Origin: Tenrec ecaudatus
Lineage: Eukaryota > Chordata > Mammalia > Afrosoricida > Tenrecidae
Reading direction: 5' to 3'
Length of the DNA stretch: 64,000 nucleotides
Assembly (NCBI RefSeq): GCF_050624435.1
Contig: NC_134539.1
Location: 147,661,525 to 147,725,524, forward strand
Under the pieces are notes generated by a model. It searched no databases. It worked only from the letters and a program-made list of their open reading frames with translations, and was not told the DNA's origin. This document shows, one piece after another, positions 10,440 to 20,849 of the stretch. Each line of letters begins with the position of its first letter. Positions within the stretch are counted from its first letter, which is position 1. The position numbers and the translations under genes are program-made.

Positions 10440-11545
10440 TTGTAGGAATGGATTTGGGTCTCACTTAACCCTAGCCACCATCTAAGAACAATGAATATTT
10501 TACTACATGGCCCTGCTTGATACATGCCTTCATGAGGAGAACACAGAAAATATGGGTGCTAGAGCCAAGTGTGGTGAAGAAACTAGATGGTGCCCCACTC
10601 TCAGAAAGAATAGCATCTGACATCTGAAAGGCTTGTGAGGGCTTCACACAGCCGCCTAAGTGAGATGTGAACCAAGCTCGCGTGAAAGAAGCACGCGGCC
10701 TGTGTGATCCAAGGAACGCAAATAATGTAACACCAATCCAAAGGTGGAACGGTGTCAGAGTTTACATTGTGAAATCCTGGTTTGCATGGATGAAAGCGGA
10801 GGCTCCAAAGCCCATTGGCAGGATCTACACATTGAATAACCCCCCCTTTTTGCCCCCCTGGCCATAATCGAGAAATGATGATGATCAGACAGAGAGTACC
10901 GTCGAGAGGATAACAGTCGATTAAACTGCGACCTATGATTTAAATGCTTAAAATGTAACATCTGACCTGACCGCCTTTCGGATACATCTAAGAGTACTTA
11001 ACAGCTTTAAAAAAGGGTGTGTGTGTAAAGTAAATACGCGTGGAGGAAGTCTATGAATTCCCTCTGAATACGGACCAGGATGTGCACGGCCCCGTTGTTA
11101 TGCAGAACACGTTGGAACGTGGCTTATGACAGGTGTAATCAGGGTAAAGGCCAAGACCTTGTCATCTTGACACACGTTAAGTTTGCTCCAGTTTTTAATT
11201 ACTCTGCTTTCTTTCCAACTGGGGTTTATCTCTGCTGCGTTTTGCTACCATGGGCAGCCCTTTTGAGTCTTCGTTATATACTTTTCTGTGACTTTGGAGC
11301 ATATGAAACCCCGGATGGATGAATCTATAGAGACGATGACTGGATTAAGGGCTCCTTGAAGGTACCGCGAGGGAGGTTGGGGGCGGGAGGAGGGAGCTGC
11401 TAACGAGGAGTGCAAGAAGGGAGAAAATGTTCTACAACGGATTGTGATGACGATTACACTGCACATCTTCCTGTGACTGAGCTATTGGAGTGTATAATGT
11501 CTGGATTCTATCCTAATAAAATGGTTTATAAAAACGGAAACAACA
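10440..11545 (+). mobile_element. Old L1 3'UTR
   Basis: Early part: GTGGTGAAGAAACTAGATGG and AGAATAGCATCTGACATCTG, matching the word order of the L1 at 21960-22020. The end carries AATCTATAGAGACGATGACT and ATCCTAATAAAATGGTTTAT, then an A-rich tail with CAACAACAAC. More diverged than the L1 at 22 kb. Confidence 0.68.
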
Positions 11546-11702
11546 ACAACAAAACATCCCAGTAAAGCCTCGATAGACTGAGGCTCAGTCTTGCAGACAT
11601 GTCCTTGAGAAGATTCCCAGAGGCGAAGGGCACAAGGCTCACAGAAGCAGGAGGAAACCCTGTCTGCTGCACACCTCAGTGCCTGCTACCCTTCTCGACT
11701 TG

Positions 11703-12010
11703 GCGTTGGTGGTTCAATGATCAATGCTGGAATGCCTTCCATGCAGGAGACCCTGGCCTGTCCACCGGTCTGTCAGGGGAGGCTTGCCTGTGACGTTGCA
11801 TGCATCTCAGCAGAGTTGTTGGTCCAAGCCAGATGAGGAAGAAAGGCCTGGCGGTCCCCTTCCACAAAGTCACCACAGGACCCCCCAAGGATCATAGCAA
11901 TTGGATGCCCTTCCAGTCTCAGGGATGGGGTAGGCCTGGGCATCAGCATTGCAGTCCCTTGTGCGTGGGGCCACCATGAGTCCGGAGACTGACTTGGCGG
12001 CGGCGGAGAC
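11703..12010 (+). mobile_element. Gly-tRNA-headed SINE
   Basis: The head GCGTTGGTGGTTCAATGATC then CCATGCAGGAGACCCTGG resembles tRNA-Gly (A box and B box region). The body has GTCTGTCAGGGGAGGCTTGC and AGGAAGAAAGGCCTGGCGGT, and the tail has GGGGCCACCATGAGTCCG, which also occurs in the RTE/AfroSINE 3' part. About 308 bp. The B box is damaged, so it is not a tRNA gene. Confidence 0.75.
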
Positions 12011-12867
12011 CACCGCAGTAGCTTCCAGACTGGTGTGGTGGGAAGGGTTCTTGTGAGAACCGTCACCGCCAGTCTTTTTTGCTTGGCCGCCTGGTTGTAG
12101 CTGAGAACAGACCTGCTTCCATTTGGACGTGACTGCTTCTGCACCGATCAGGAGGCAGCTGGCGTGGTTATCCTCAATCTTTCCCTTGTCTGGGCGACAC
12201 GCTGCTCTCCCTTGTCTGGGCGAGGCTGCCTGTGACATGGTTTCTAAACCACTTACCTGCTCTGCGGGCAAGGCCAGGTGCACGGGATGGGAATGAGGAG
12301 ACAGAGAATGCCCTCACCCCTGCTTCCTGGCCTGGAAGCAGCAAGCTCTTCCAGCTCTCGCAGCAAGCTCAGTGTGAGTTGTTGGGGCGGAGGGGACAGC
12401 TTGGGGACGGCTTGAATAGGGTGGCTTTGTCTGGCTGTGTGTTTTCCTGACTGTTTGTGGTGCCTGACAGGGTCGGTTTTGTTCTGGGGAGAGCTTGGCT
12501 GAGAAAGCAGGCCGCTGAGAAGGAGCAGGGTTCCCATTTCCTTTGGGGCTATCTCCAAGCCCCCCCAGAGAGCAGCACTTTACCACCCTTAAGGCACCCC
12601 TAAGCCGGCAGTGGAGGTCATCTGAGGCCTGAGTCCTTGGCGGGAGACTCGGCAGCTTTAGCAGTTGGCTTGCTAAAGTCCTTTGCATGATTGGGTTTCT
12701 CAGAGATTTTTTACTTTTTGTTTTCTTTTCAACCAACGGAAGGGTTGTAGCAGCCCCGCATTCTGTAAGTCTGTCCGCTCCGTGCTTTCCACCCGCACGT
12801 GCTCACCTCGCGGCTCTGGGTCCCCTGTGGATCCTTCTCACACCCTTCCGGAAGTTTCACAATGCTA
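12011..12867. other. Unassigned intron sequence
   Basis: Rather G+C-rich at 12180-12450. Several overlapping open frames exist on both strands but none shows a recognisable domain, splice context or homology. Confidence 0.4.
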
Positions 12868-12990
12868 TTGCCTGGGAGTGATTGGTCTCCTAACCTCAAG
12901 ATCAGCAGTTCGAAACAAGCAGCCACTCTGTGGGAAAAAGATAGGGCTTTCAACCTGTCCCCCACTATGCCTGCAGGACTCCCGTGTCAA
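12868..12990 (+). mobile_element. AfroSINE fragment
   Basis: Contains CTCAAGATCAGCAGTTCGAA and ACTCTGTGGGAAAAAGATAG. Both ends are truncated. Confidence 0.68.
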
Positions 12991-13139
12991 CACTAGCACA
13001 CCCTGGGGCTCTCTGTGTTGCAAAAGCCACTGTACCGAGGTGGTCTTGAACGAAATCTCACATGTATGTGGAAGTTGCACATTGAATAAGGAAGGTGGAG
13101 GAAGAAAGGGTGATTTCAATGATGGCGCTGGCAAAGATT

Positions 13140-13425
13140 ATTGAGAGTACCATGGACTATCCGGAGTCCTCCTTCGAAGCAAGGATGGCAAGACTTTGTC
13201 TCACGTGAACGGCAGAGACCAGTCCCTGCAAAAGGACATCATGCTTGGTAAAGTACAGGGGCAGTGAGAGAGAGGTAGACCCTCAATGAAAGGGATGGAC
13301 ACAGTGGCTGTAACAATAGGCTCCAACCATAACAGGATGCATGAGGATGGTCCAGGACAGGGCAATGTTTCTTTCTATTATCCCTATGCGTTGACGCCAA
13401 CATGAGGGCACCTCACAATAACAGA
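13140..13425 (+). mobile_element. RTE/BovB-like LINE 3' end, sense
   Basis: The only RTE piece here on the plus strand. It has GGATGGCAAGACTTTGTCTC, GGACATCATGCTTGGTAAAG and AGGTAGACCCTCAATGAAAG, which are the complements of words in 59737-60145 and 34229-35342. It corresponds to the C-terminal end of the polyprotein plus the 3'UTR. Stops and frameshifts abolish coding. Confidence 0.75.
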
Positions 13426-13458
13426 AGTGAACTTTAACAATAGCTGCAAGGTATGCAC

Positions 13459-13585
13459 AGAAGGTGTAGTGGCTGCTAATGGCAAGGTCAGCGGTTCAAA
13501 TCCACCATCTGTTCTGCAGGAGAAAGATGAGGCTTTCTGCACTGGCAAAGGGGCACTTCTACTCTGTCCTGTAGGGTTTCAGTCA
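13459..13585 (+). mobile_element. AfroSINE fragment
   Basis: GGTCAGCGGTTCAAATCCAC and GGAGAAAGATGAGGCTTTCT lead to TACTCTGTCCTGTAGGGT. The 3' end is missing. Confidence 0.78.
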
Positions 13586-15469
13586 TTCAGAAGGGACTCC
13601 ATGATGGTGTCGGATATTTGGAGGGGTTTATGCCTGAAGATAGGAAGACTCCCAGGCCGGCATCGTCAGGCATGCATTTCCAAGAAAGGCGGCAGCTGTG
13701 TGTGTGACACCGCCCCCTGCCTTTCCGCCCCCATTGGCAATCAGATGGCTTTCTTTTGCAGACAATGCCATGGCAGTGAGGACTTAGGATGCTGCTTGGC
13801 AAGGATGGCGATTTTCAGCTCAAGGCACACGTTTGGAGTGACTCACACGCGTTGGGGTTTGTAACATGCAAATGAATGCTGAACCCCCCGCCCCTCCAGA
13901 GGCTCTCCTGATTTATCTTGTGTCCCTGGGCGCCTGGCACCATTCTTCACCACCACGCTTTGAATTCCATTAGGGGGACACTGACAAGAAGAGAAGCAAC
14001 ACAGGACAGAGACGTCAGCCTCGGTTAGCAGGAGGAGGTTAGCGTCTCCCCTCTGAAGAATGTCTGCTGGCCAGCTAATTGGTTGGCCAGTCTCCATGTC
14101 TTCCAGAATCTGCAGCCTACCCATACAACGACTGAAGAACACAGGTGCTACCTGTTGTTGACAGATTCTCCTAAACCAATGAATCTCCCCCCACACCCCT
14201 TTACCCTTAGTCCTGGCAAAGTTGGCTTGGGAGCATGGACTCTAGGCAAAAGGTGGCAAAGTGTAGGAAATGTCGAGGTCACTGGTGGGATTCAGCCCCT
14301 GTTCGACAGAATCAATATCTAATTTTTTGTTGAGTTCGGTGAACTGGGTGTTAGAATGGCCCTTGTAATCAGGGTTCTCTCTAAGGTGGGTGTGAGCAGC
14401 TGCCCAATGTGGAAACCACAGATTTATATTCCTTTACTTGTTTTTGATGTTCCCTCTGGGCAGCAGAATATTCTAAATGCCTGGTACACCTGTAGTGACG
14501 TTCATTCCAGGCATAGGTAGAAAAACGTGAGGTGGTACTAGGCTTGTAATCTTTATTCATTTCATTGAGCTCATTTTACTTTTGGTGACATACGCCCTTT
14601 GAATTCCCTTACGTTTGTTCCCTCAGTAAACACACAACATAAGGAGAAAAAGCACCAGCCGTCATTTGCTTCAGCTTCGTGTTTCTCCCCAAATTCCCAT
14701 GAGACATTCTGAGTGAATTATGCCATTCCTGAAAGTGTCCAAAGAATTGAAAGCATTGCCAGACAATTGCTATACGCTCAGCAGCAAGAGAAAGGGTTTT
14801 TTTCCCAAACATGAGCATCACGCCCTCGGCAAGGAAAGTCCCCTCCCTATTTCTAATCCATGGATCACGATGGCTGCCGTCTGTCTAATTGACCTCTAAA
14901 GGCATGGGCTCCTACTGCTACAGGGACAAGCTGGTGAAGGAGAAGTCACCCAGGTGATTATGCACCGGTCAGAGCAAAAAATATGGCAAGTGAAGACGCC
15001 AATCAAGAAGCAATATGAAAATATCTTAAACAATAGTTTCATTGTTTAATCTTTGCATTAAAATTTAAATCTGTCTCTTAGAATCTAGTTTTCTATACCT
15101 CTTTTATTCTTCATATATATATATATATATATATATATACTATATGAAATAATACAGTAGCTTTTGGTATATCTTTTATATAGATTAGAACTGCCTCCTA
15201 CCTTCCCCCCCGATGGCCACAGCTGTGATCCTGCAGAGGCAGCCTCGGCAGGGGTAGCCTCACCACTAGCATTGCGTTGTCCATTGCAGAGAATATTTTG
15301 TAACTAAAAACAGTGCTTACGGAAATGGAATGAATGATCACAACAAGCACATAATGGAGAAAATGCTCCTGATGACATGTTTGTCGTTAACGGCAGTGCT
15401 GAAAACCGTGCCCAGGGTATGGCTTAGATTTCCTGGAAATATAAGCAACTATGCGAGTATATCTAGGTT
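13586..15469. other. Unassigned intron sequence
   Basis: No recognised transposon apart from a (TA)n run listed separately. An A+T-rich stretch at 15000-15180 surrounds that run. Nothing coding is evident. Confidence 0.4.
15112..15140 (+). repeat. (TA)n microsatellite
   Basis: About 14 uninterrupted TA units. Confidence 0.95.
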
Positions 15470-15649
15470 CCTGGATGCATCCTGGTTCTACAAGAGCAGC
15501 AGTTTGAAACCACCAGCTGTTTTGTGGTAGAAAGACCAGGCTTTCTACTCCCCTAAAGGTTTAAAGTCTTGGAAACCCCAAAGGGACGTTTTACCCTGTC
15601 CTATAAGGTGGCCATGAACCAGAATCAACTCGATAGCAGAGGGTTTTGG
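15470..15649 (+). mobile_element. AfroSINE
   Basis: GCAGCAGTTTGAAACCACCA, AAAGACCAGGCTTTCTACTC and CAGAATCAACTCGATAGC. The head is degraded. Confidence 0.85.
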
Positions 15650-15674
15650 AAGAAAGTACATGACCCACATGTTA

Positions 15675-15876
15675 CACTAGTAGTGGGTTACATTTTGGGC
15701 TACTAACCACAGGGTCAGCAGTTCGAAACAACCAGCTGCTCTGTGGGAGAAAGCTGAGGCTTGCTTCTGTAGAGAGTCACAGTCTCTGAAACCCACATCG
15801 GCAGCTCTACACTGTTGTGCAGAGTGCCTAGGAGCTGGAATTGACTGCATGGTAAGGAGTGAGTTTGGCTTTTAAA
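15675..15876 (+). mobile_element. AfroSINE
   Basis: Full body from GTGGGTTACATTTTGGGCTA through GGTCAGCAGTTCGAAACAAC to the tail GAGTGAGTTTGGCTTTT. It follows the previous copy in direct tandem. Confidence 0.88.
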
Positions 15877-16189
15877 AATTTTAGTTTAACTATTTAGCTG
15901 CAGGTAAGTAGACAACAATGATGGCAAAGTAAGGCAACAAAAGATTGACCATGGTTCGGTGTCGCTGGTGGAATTTTAAGTAGTTTCAATCATCTTTTTA
16001 CATTTCTTGGTTTTCTCAGTTGTGTAACAAGTAATTTCTATCTTGGAAGTCAGGAAGTCTATAATATATTTTCAAAATGTCTACTTATTAAACATCAGTG
16101 ATAAAATAGCTTCCCCCCAACCTCCTGCTGATAAAGAGAACTAGAAGCCAGGATGTCTAGATTTGAAATGTCTTTTAGCAAGAGGAGGA

Positions 16190-16690
16190 GCTGCCTGTCC
16201 CTTAATTGGCTCGGAAGCCTGAAAAGTCAGTCTCCAGGAACAAGGTGAGGGGAGGGCTCATGTCGAGACAAATGTTTGCATTTCCACACAGGCTGCATCT
16301 TCTGAGCCCGGGGCTGGGAATGAAAGTGTAATAAAAGAGATGGGAAAAACACTCACATTTTTCTGCATTCAGGCTCAGAAGAATTAGAGGATGCCTTTTT
16401 TTCTTAAGCAGTTTTACCGGCATATAATTCACACATCGCACAATTCAATAGTCCAATGATATTAAAAAGAATTGTTTAATCATCAGCACCATCCATTTGA
16501 GAACATCCTCTTCTCTCTGGTGCTCATGGTCATTAGCTGCAAGAGGGCTCATTTTCAATCCCGTCTTACTTTCAAGGCGCATCTCTGGGATGATACAGAG
16601 CGGGCTTCCAGTGGGACAGATTGAACAAATGAAAGCATCGTGTGCTCACTTCCGGCTTTCTCCTTGGTGACCCCTTGGGTGAACTCACAC
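16190..16690 (+). repeat. Locally duplicated segment, copy 1
   Basis: Shares with 18290-18640 CCTTAATTGGCTCGGAAGCC, TCAGTCTCCAGGAACAAG, a GTGTAATAAAAGAG motif and a TTACTTTCAAGGCGCATC region, in the same order and orientation. Copy 1 alone contains an old L1 insertion (16395-16530). Whether this is a duplication or two copies of an unnamed dispersed repeat is not decided. Confidence 0.7.
16395..16530 (-). mobile_element. Old eutherian L1M 3' fragment
   Basis: TTTTACCGGCATATAATTCA then ATCATCAGCACCATCC is the antisense 3' end typical of old L1M elements. It interrupts duplicated copy 1 and is absent from copy 2. Confidence 0.6.
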
Positions 16691-16701
16691 TTTGGTGGTC
16701 T

Positions 16702-16907
16702 CAGGTAGTGGTAGTGCATTACCTGCTGGGCTGCTAACCTCTGGGTCGGCAGTTTGAAACCACCTGCTGCTCTGGGGAGAAAGACATGGCTTTTACTCCC
16801 TGAAAGAGTTAGTCTCCGAAACCCCCAAGGGCAGTTCTGTCTGATCCTGGAAGGTCGCTGTGAATCAGAATGGTCTTGATGGCAGTGGGTTTTTTGTTGG
16901 TTGGTTT
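16702..16907 (+). mobile_element. AfroSINE
   Basis: Has GTAGTGCATTACCTGCTGGG, GGTCGGCAGTTTGAAACCAC and the tail GGGTTTTTTGTTGGTTGG. It directly follows duplicated copy 1. Confidence 0.88.
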
Positions 16908-17591
16908 AGCATGAGGACAAGCAAGTGGAGATTAATTTTGCGAGGTGAAGAACTGATCCAGGGTGGGATTCAGTGATGACTTAGGATGTAAAAATATTCT
17001 CAATGCTCAAGCGCTGTCCAGGACTTGCCTGCTAGGATCTCTCTGATTCCTCCAGCTCGGGCAGATGTTCCAGAGGTTTCCTAGGTGGCTGTCTCTCTGT
17101 CTGGCATGTGCAATCACAGCAGGGCTTTCGGAATACAGCTGAATCCCCGGACCAAAATAGATGGATGAGTCACTAGGGCATATTCTGACTCCAAGGTTTA
17201 AAACCCAACCTTGCAAACTGTTCCAATGGCCCCGCTCCGAGTAAACCCCAGTTTACCTTTGATTCCAAAGCTTCCGGATGGCTGCTGCAACGTTAGGCTG
17301 ACTCGAGATGACTCCTTATGGGCAGAGGTGACGTGGCGCAGCAAGTTTTGCAGTCATCCGCCGCCTCCCGCCCCAATCCTCCCTGATGCTCCACACACGG
17401 TCAGATCTTTACGTGGACCTGCTGGGTCTGTACAGAGCATCTGATGGAGGTCAGAGTCCAGGAGCAGAGCAGAGTGGTAGAAAGTGGTGAGTGAATTGGG
17501 GACCCCGGGCTTCGTTTTCCGGAATCCCTGGCTTTACCCAGAACCCCCCACAGTTCCTTATTTCACTCTCAAAATGGCCTCATTTGGGATG
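16908..17591. other. Unassigned intron sequence
   Basis: No transposon recognised. A G+C-richer patch is at 17330-17420. Confidence 0.4.
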
Positions 17592-17793
17592 AACCTGTGG
17601 TGTGGTGGTTCCTTGTTAAGTTGCGAACTGCACACTCAGCAGTTTGAAACCCCCAGCATCTCTGAAGGAGAAAAATGAGGCTTTCCACTCCCATCAAGAG
17701 CTGCCCCTCAGAAACCCACGGGGTTAGATCTACCCTGTCCTCTAGGATGGCCCGGAGTGCGAATCAACTAGATGGCGGAGAGTTTGGCTTTGA
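17592..17793 (+). mobile_element. AfroSINE
   Basis: CTGTGGTGTGGTGGTTCC, CTCAGCAGTTTGAAACCCCC and GCGAATCAACTAGATGGCGG. From 17794 to 18289 no feature is seen. Confidence 0.88.
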
Positions 17794-18289
17794 GTCGGAG
17801 ATGATAGGGATGCCCTTGGACTGAGGTGGCTAAGGACCGTCTCAGGCCACGATTTCATCTCTGTCGGACCAGCATTTGTCTTCTTGGCAAAATCGTAGGG
17901 CCCCACCCCAGGGTAAATACTTTTTCATGCCTGGTCCCCCTCCCTCCCCCCATAATCTCTGCAGTAGATGCCTATGTCCTGAGCAGATAGTTATGTGGAA
18001 CTGGCGGGTGAGCCCTGGCGGGGCTGAAAGCCCTGGGCAAGTTGTTCTGTTTCCACAGCTGTCCCAAATGGTGGTCACACTTCCAGCCCCCTGACTGCTG
18101 CATTTCGGGGTGCATTAAGGCTGACAGGCTGCCTGGGTGTTTGTTCTCTGGCACCTCAGTAATGGATTGACTTCTTCTTTATGGCCTTTTGCATGGCTCA
18201 TTCCTTTACTCCTCAGGGACTCCTGCCCCACTCCCCTTTTCTTGAGAAGAATGGGAGTTTAAAAGGCAGCGTGTCTAATTCACTGAGGG

Positions 18290-18640
18290 CTGAGTGCCCC
18301 TTAATTGCCTTGGAAGCCTGAAAAATCAGTCTCCAGGAGCAAGCTGAGGGAGAGTACCAATTGCATTTGCACAAAGACTGCACAGCCCTCTGAGTCCGGC
18401 GCTGGAGGCAGACGTGTAATAAATGAGCTGGGGGGACACCTGGATTGTTCAGTCAGCCTTCGAAGCAGGGGTTAGAGGGCGAGTTTGTATTCATTTCTTA
18501 CTTTCGGGGCATAGCTCAGGGCTGACACTGAGCAGGTATCTGGTCAACACAGAGGGACAGGATGAATAAAAGCTTCATGCGCTTATCTCTCCCCATGTCC
18601 TTGATGGCACTGTTCCACTTTTGTGGTCCCTTGGGTCAGA
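18290..18640 (+). repeat. Locally duplicated segment, copy 2
   Basis: Partner of 16190-16690: CCTTAATTGCCTTGGAAGCC, TCAGTCTCCAGGAGCAAG, GTGTAATAAATGAG and TTACTTTCGGGGCATAGC. Spacing between copies is about 2.1 kb. Like copy 1 it is followed closely by a plus-strand AfroSINE. Confidence 0.7.
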
Positions 18641-18666
18641 CATCTGTTGTCATCTCTGGTGATGTT

Positions 18667-19068
18667 AGTGGTGTTAGGGCATTGATTGGGCTGCTAATCG
18701 CCTGACCAGCAGTTCGAAACCACCAGCCACTCTAAGGGAGAACCTTGGGGCTTTCTACTGCCGTAGAGTTTGCCCAAAAAACCCAAACTGACTGCCATGG
18801 AGACAATGCTGACTCATAGTGGCCCCCTGTGAGTTTTAGAGACTGTAACTCTAGATGGGTATAGCAAGCCCGGTCTCTGTCTTTCGGAACTGCAGGTGAT
18901 TTTGAACTGCTGACCGTGCGGATCGCAGTCCAACAAGTAACCACTTCACCACCAGGGCTCCTCTCCGTAAAGAGTTAGAGTCTCAGAAACCCATGAGGAC
19001 AGTTCTATCATCTCTTATAGGGACGCAGAGAGGAGGAATCTACTTCAGTGGCAGGGAGATTTTGATTT
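18667..19068 (+). mobile_element. AfroSINE interrupted by an antisense AfroSINE
   Basis: The left half (to about 18775) ends CTACTGCCGTAGAGTTTG. The right half (from 18963) restarts TCCGTAAAGAGTTAGAGTCT and runs to GGCAGGGAGATTTTGATTT. The repeated CCGTAGAGTT and CCGTAAAGAGTT are the likely target duplication of the inner SINE. Confidence 0.82.
18781..18962 (-). mobile_element. AfroSINE nested in an AfroSINE
   Basis: Antisense copy from GACTGCCATGGAGACAATGC to TCACCACCAGGGCTCC. It sits inside the plus copy at 18667-19068, making a fold-back pair. Confidence 0.88.
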
Positions 19069-19162
19069 ATGCCAGAGGCAACCTGCGAAGAGTCAGCCAG
19101 CCTGCTTCCTAGCTACCTACTTCAGCGGCGCTTTCTCCTGAGCCTTGGGCGCCAAGGGTCGT

Positions 19163-19373
19163 CAGGTGACCAGATTTTAACATTGGTAAAGCGGGACACC
19201 AGCGGGACACCATTGATAAAACTCATTTCCTGGTGAAATAGCCACATGGCAACCGAAAACCTAGCTTGTCGTGCCTTCTTTCCAAAAATTGGGACTTTTT
19301 AAAAACGCCGCAGGACATGGGAACCATTGTTAAAAATCAGGACTATCCCGCCAAAAGCGGGACGTCTGGTCAG
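19163..19373. mobile_element. hAT-like MITE
   Basis: Ends carry inverted words: TGACCAGATTTTA at the left and AGCGGGACGTCTGGTCA at the right. The right TIR reads TGACCAGACGTCCCGC in complement. AGCGGGACACC is tandemly duplicated near the left end (19184-19206). Flanking 8-bp duplication could not be fixed, so the class is tentative. Confidence 0.5.
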
Positions 19374-20849
19374 ATACCCATTGAACGCACGTGTTTCTTC
19401 CTAGGTCACACCAAGCTGCTTTTCAGCCTGTGCTTGCAGTAGTGTTTCATTGACTGAAAAATAGCCTGGTGGAATAAACACCGTGTAGGAAGTTAGACAT
19501 GGGCAGTGATTACAACCCCTGGCAGAGGATCTTAGGACAGGTCACATGCTGTCACAAAAGCGGCAACGACACTGGCCGTAGCTATGGATTTGATAGATGC
19601 TGTCGTAGACCTGGTTCAGGGCCTACTTATGTCACGCAGGGCTGAAGACAATAGAATTTCTCGATCACCATCTTGGCGCTGATGGAAAACACTTGGCTGG
19701 ACTGTGAGAACATGTACAGCAAGGGCTGAGGCTGGGACTTGGGCTTTTCTTTTTCCTCCCTAGTCTAGATGATATTTCATCGTTCCTTGCCTCTTTGCAG
19801 TTCACAAAGGCAGGGGGGATTTGAAGCGGTAAGCTGAAGGTGTCCTGTGGAAGGGTTTCAGATTTGTTTATAAAAATGTAAGAAAAATGTTTCTTGGTTT
19901 AAAAAAAAAAAATTCATCCAGCCGTGTAGGGCCTGGTGTTCAGGAGAGCCCAGCAGACTTAGCATCCTTCCCCAGAATTTCACAGCCCTGTCTCAGCCCT
20001 CACTGTCACTTTCTTTCCAGAGCACGTGAAAACTGCCTGGCAGCTCAGCCGGCTCACTTGTGGCCACCTCACTGCCCCTCCCCTTTTCCACAGGACATTC
20101 CGTTCTCCCCACCAGCCCCAACCTGTTTGCAACTTGGCTGGCTCCCTCGGAGAACAGGCTTCCTTGCACACTCTCACCCTGCCCACCTCCCTGGGACAGA
20201 ACTTTCTGTAGCTTTCTTTGCAGAACCCAAGGCTTTTGGTCCACTGGTCTTGGGGGACATAGGCCATTGGGAGGAGCTAGGCTGCCTTTAATGCCACTGG
20301 ACGTCTCTGGTCTGAGAGGAGGAAGCTGCCTGGGCCAGTGTCATTGTCGCCGCTGGGCGTTTGGGACCAATGCGATTTCATTCTTCCCTTCAGGGCTTCT
20401 GAAACAGAGGCCATCCGGAGCATCGGGGCTAATAGAGGTTGGTAGGAGGGAGAAGGGCTGGGCACGCTTCCTTCCAAAGAGAGTTTGGACTGCCGAGGAG
20501 CTAAGCAAACACAATGCCTCCTGGGAAAGCAGAGGCCCGTAAAACCGGCCTGAGCTCAGCGCTAGGTGCAAAGAAGGAACAATTGGCATGCTCAGAGGGT
20601 GCCATTTTCAGGTAGAATCATGCCGTTTCATGGGAGGGTGGAAGAGTAGCATCTCTAAGCTGGCCTTTGGCTTCAGGCCTCTCTGGCAGTGCCGACTGCT
20701 GTGATTAAAAAAAAAAGCGAACATCAAAATCACATTTTATTTAATTTTTTTGCTCCTGCAAAATAACAAAAGTTGCTTCTTTCTTGTGGCCTGGTTATAT
20801 AATGGAAATTCAGATAAAGGGCGCGACAACTGCCCCTCTCCCCAGAAGA
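19374..20849. other. Long transposon-free intron segment
   Basis: About 1.5 kb without recognised repeats, relatively G+C-rich from 20020 to 20340. Several long overlapping frames run on both strands, but none shows a domain or splice-site structure. It is the sort of stretch where an intronic enhancer could lie, though nothing in the sequence proves that. Confidence 0.35.

Noticed and set aside
11703-11775. tRNA-Gly gene
   Set aside because: The A/B-box similarity belongs to a SINE head; the acceptor stem and B box are damaged.
20060-20542. 160-codon frame in the repeat-free island
   Set aside because: Overlapped by similar frames on the other strand and with no conserved motif that I recognise.
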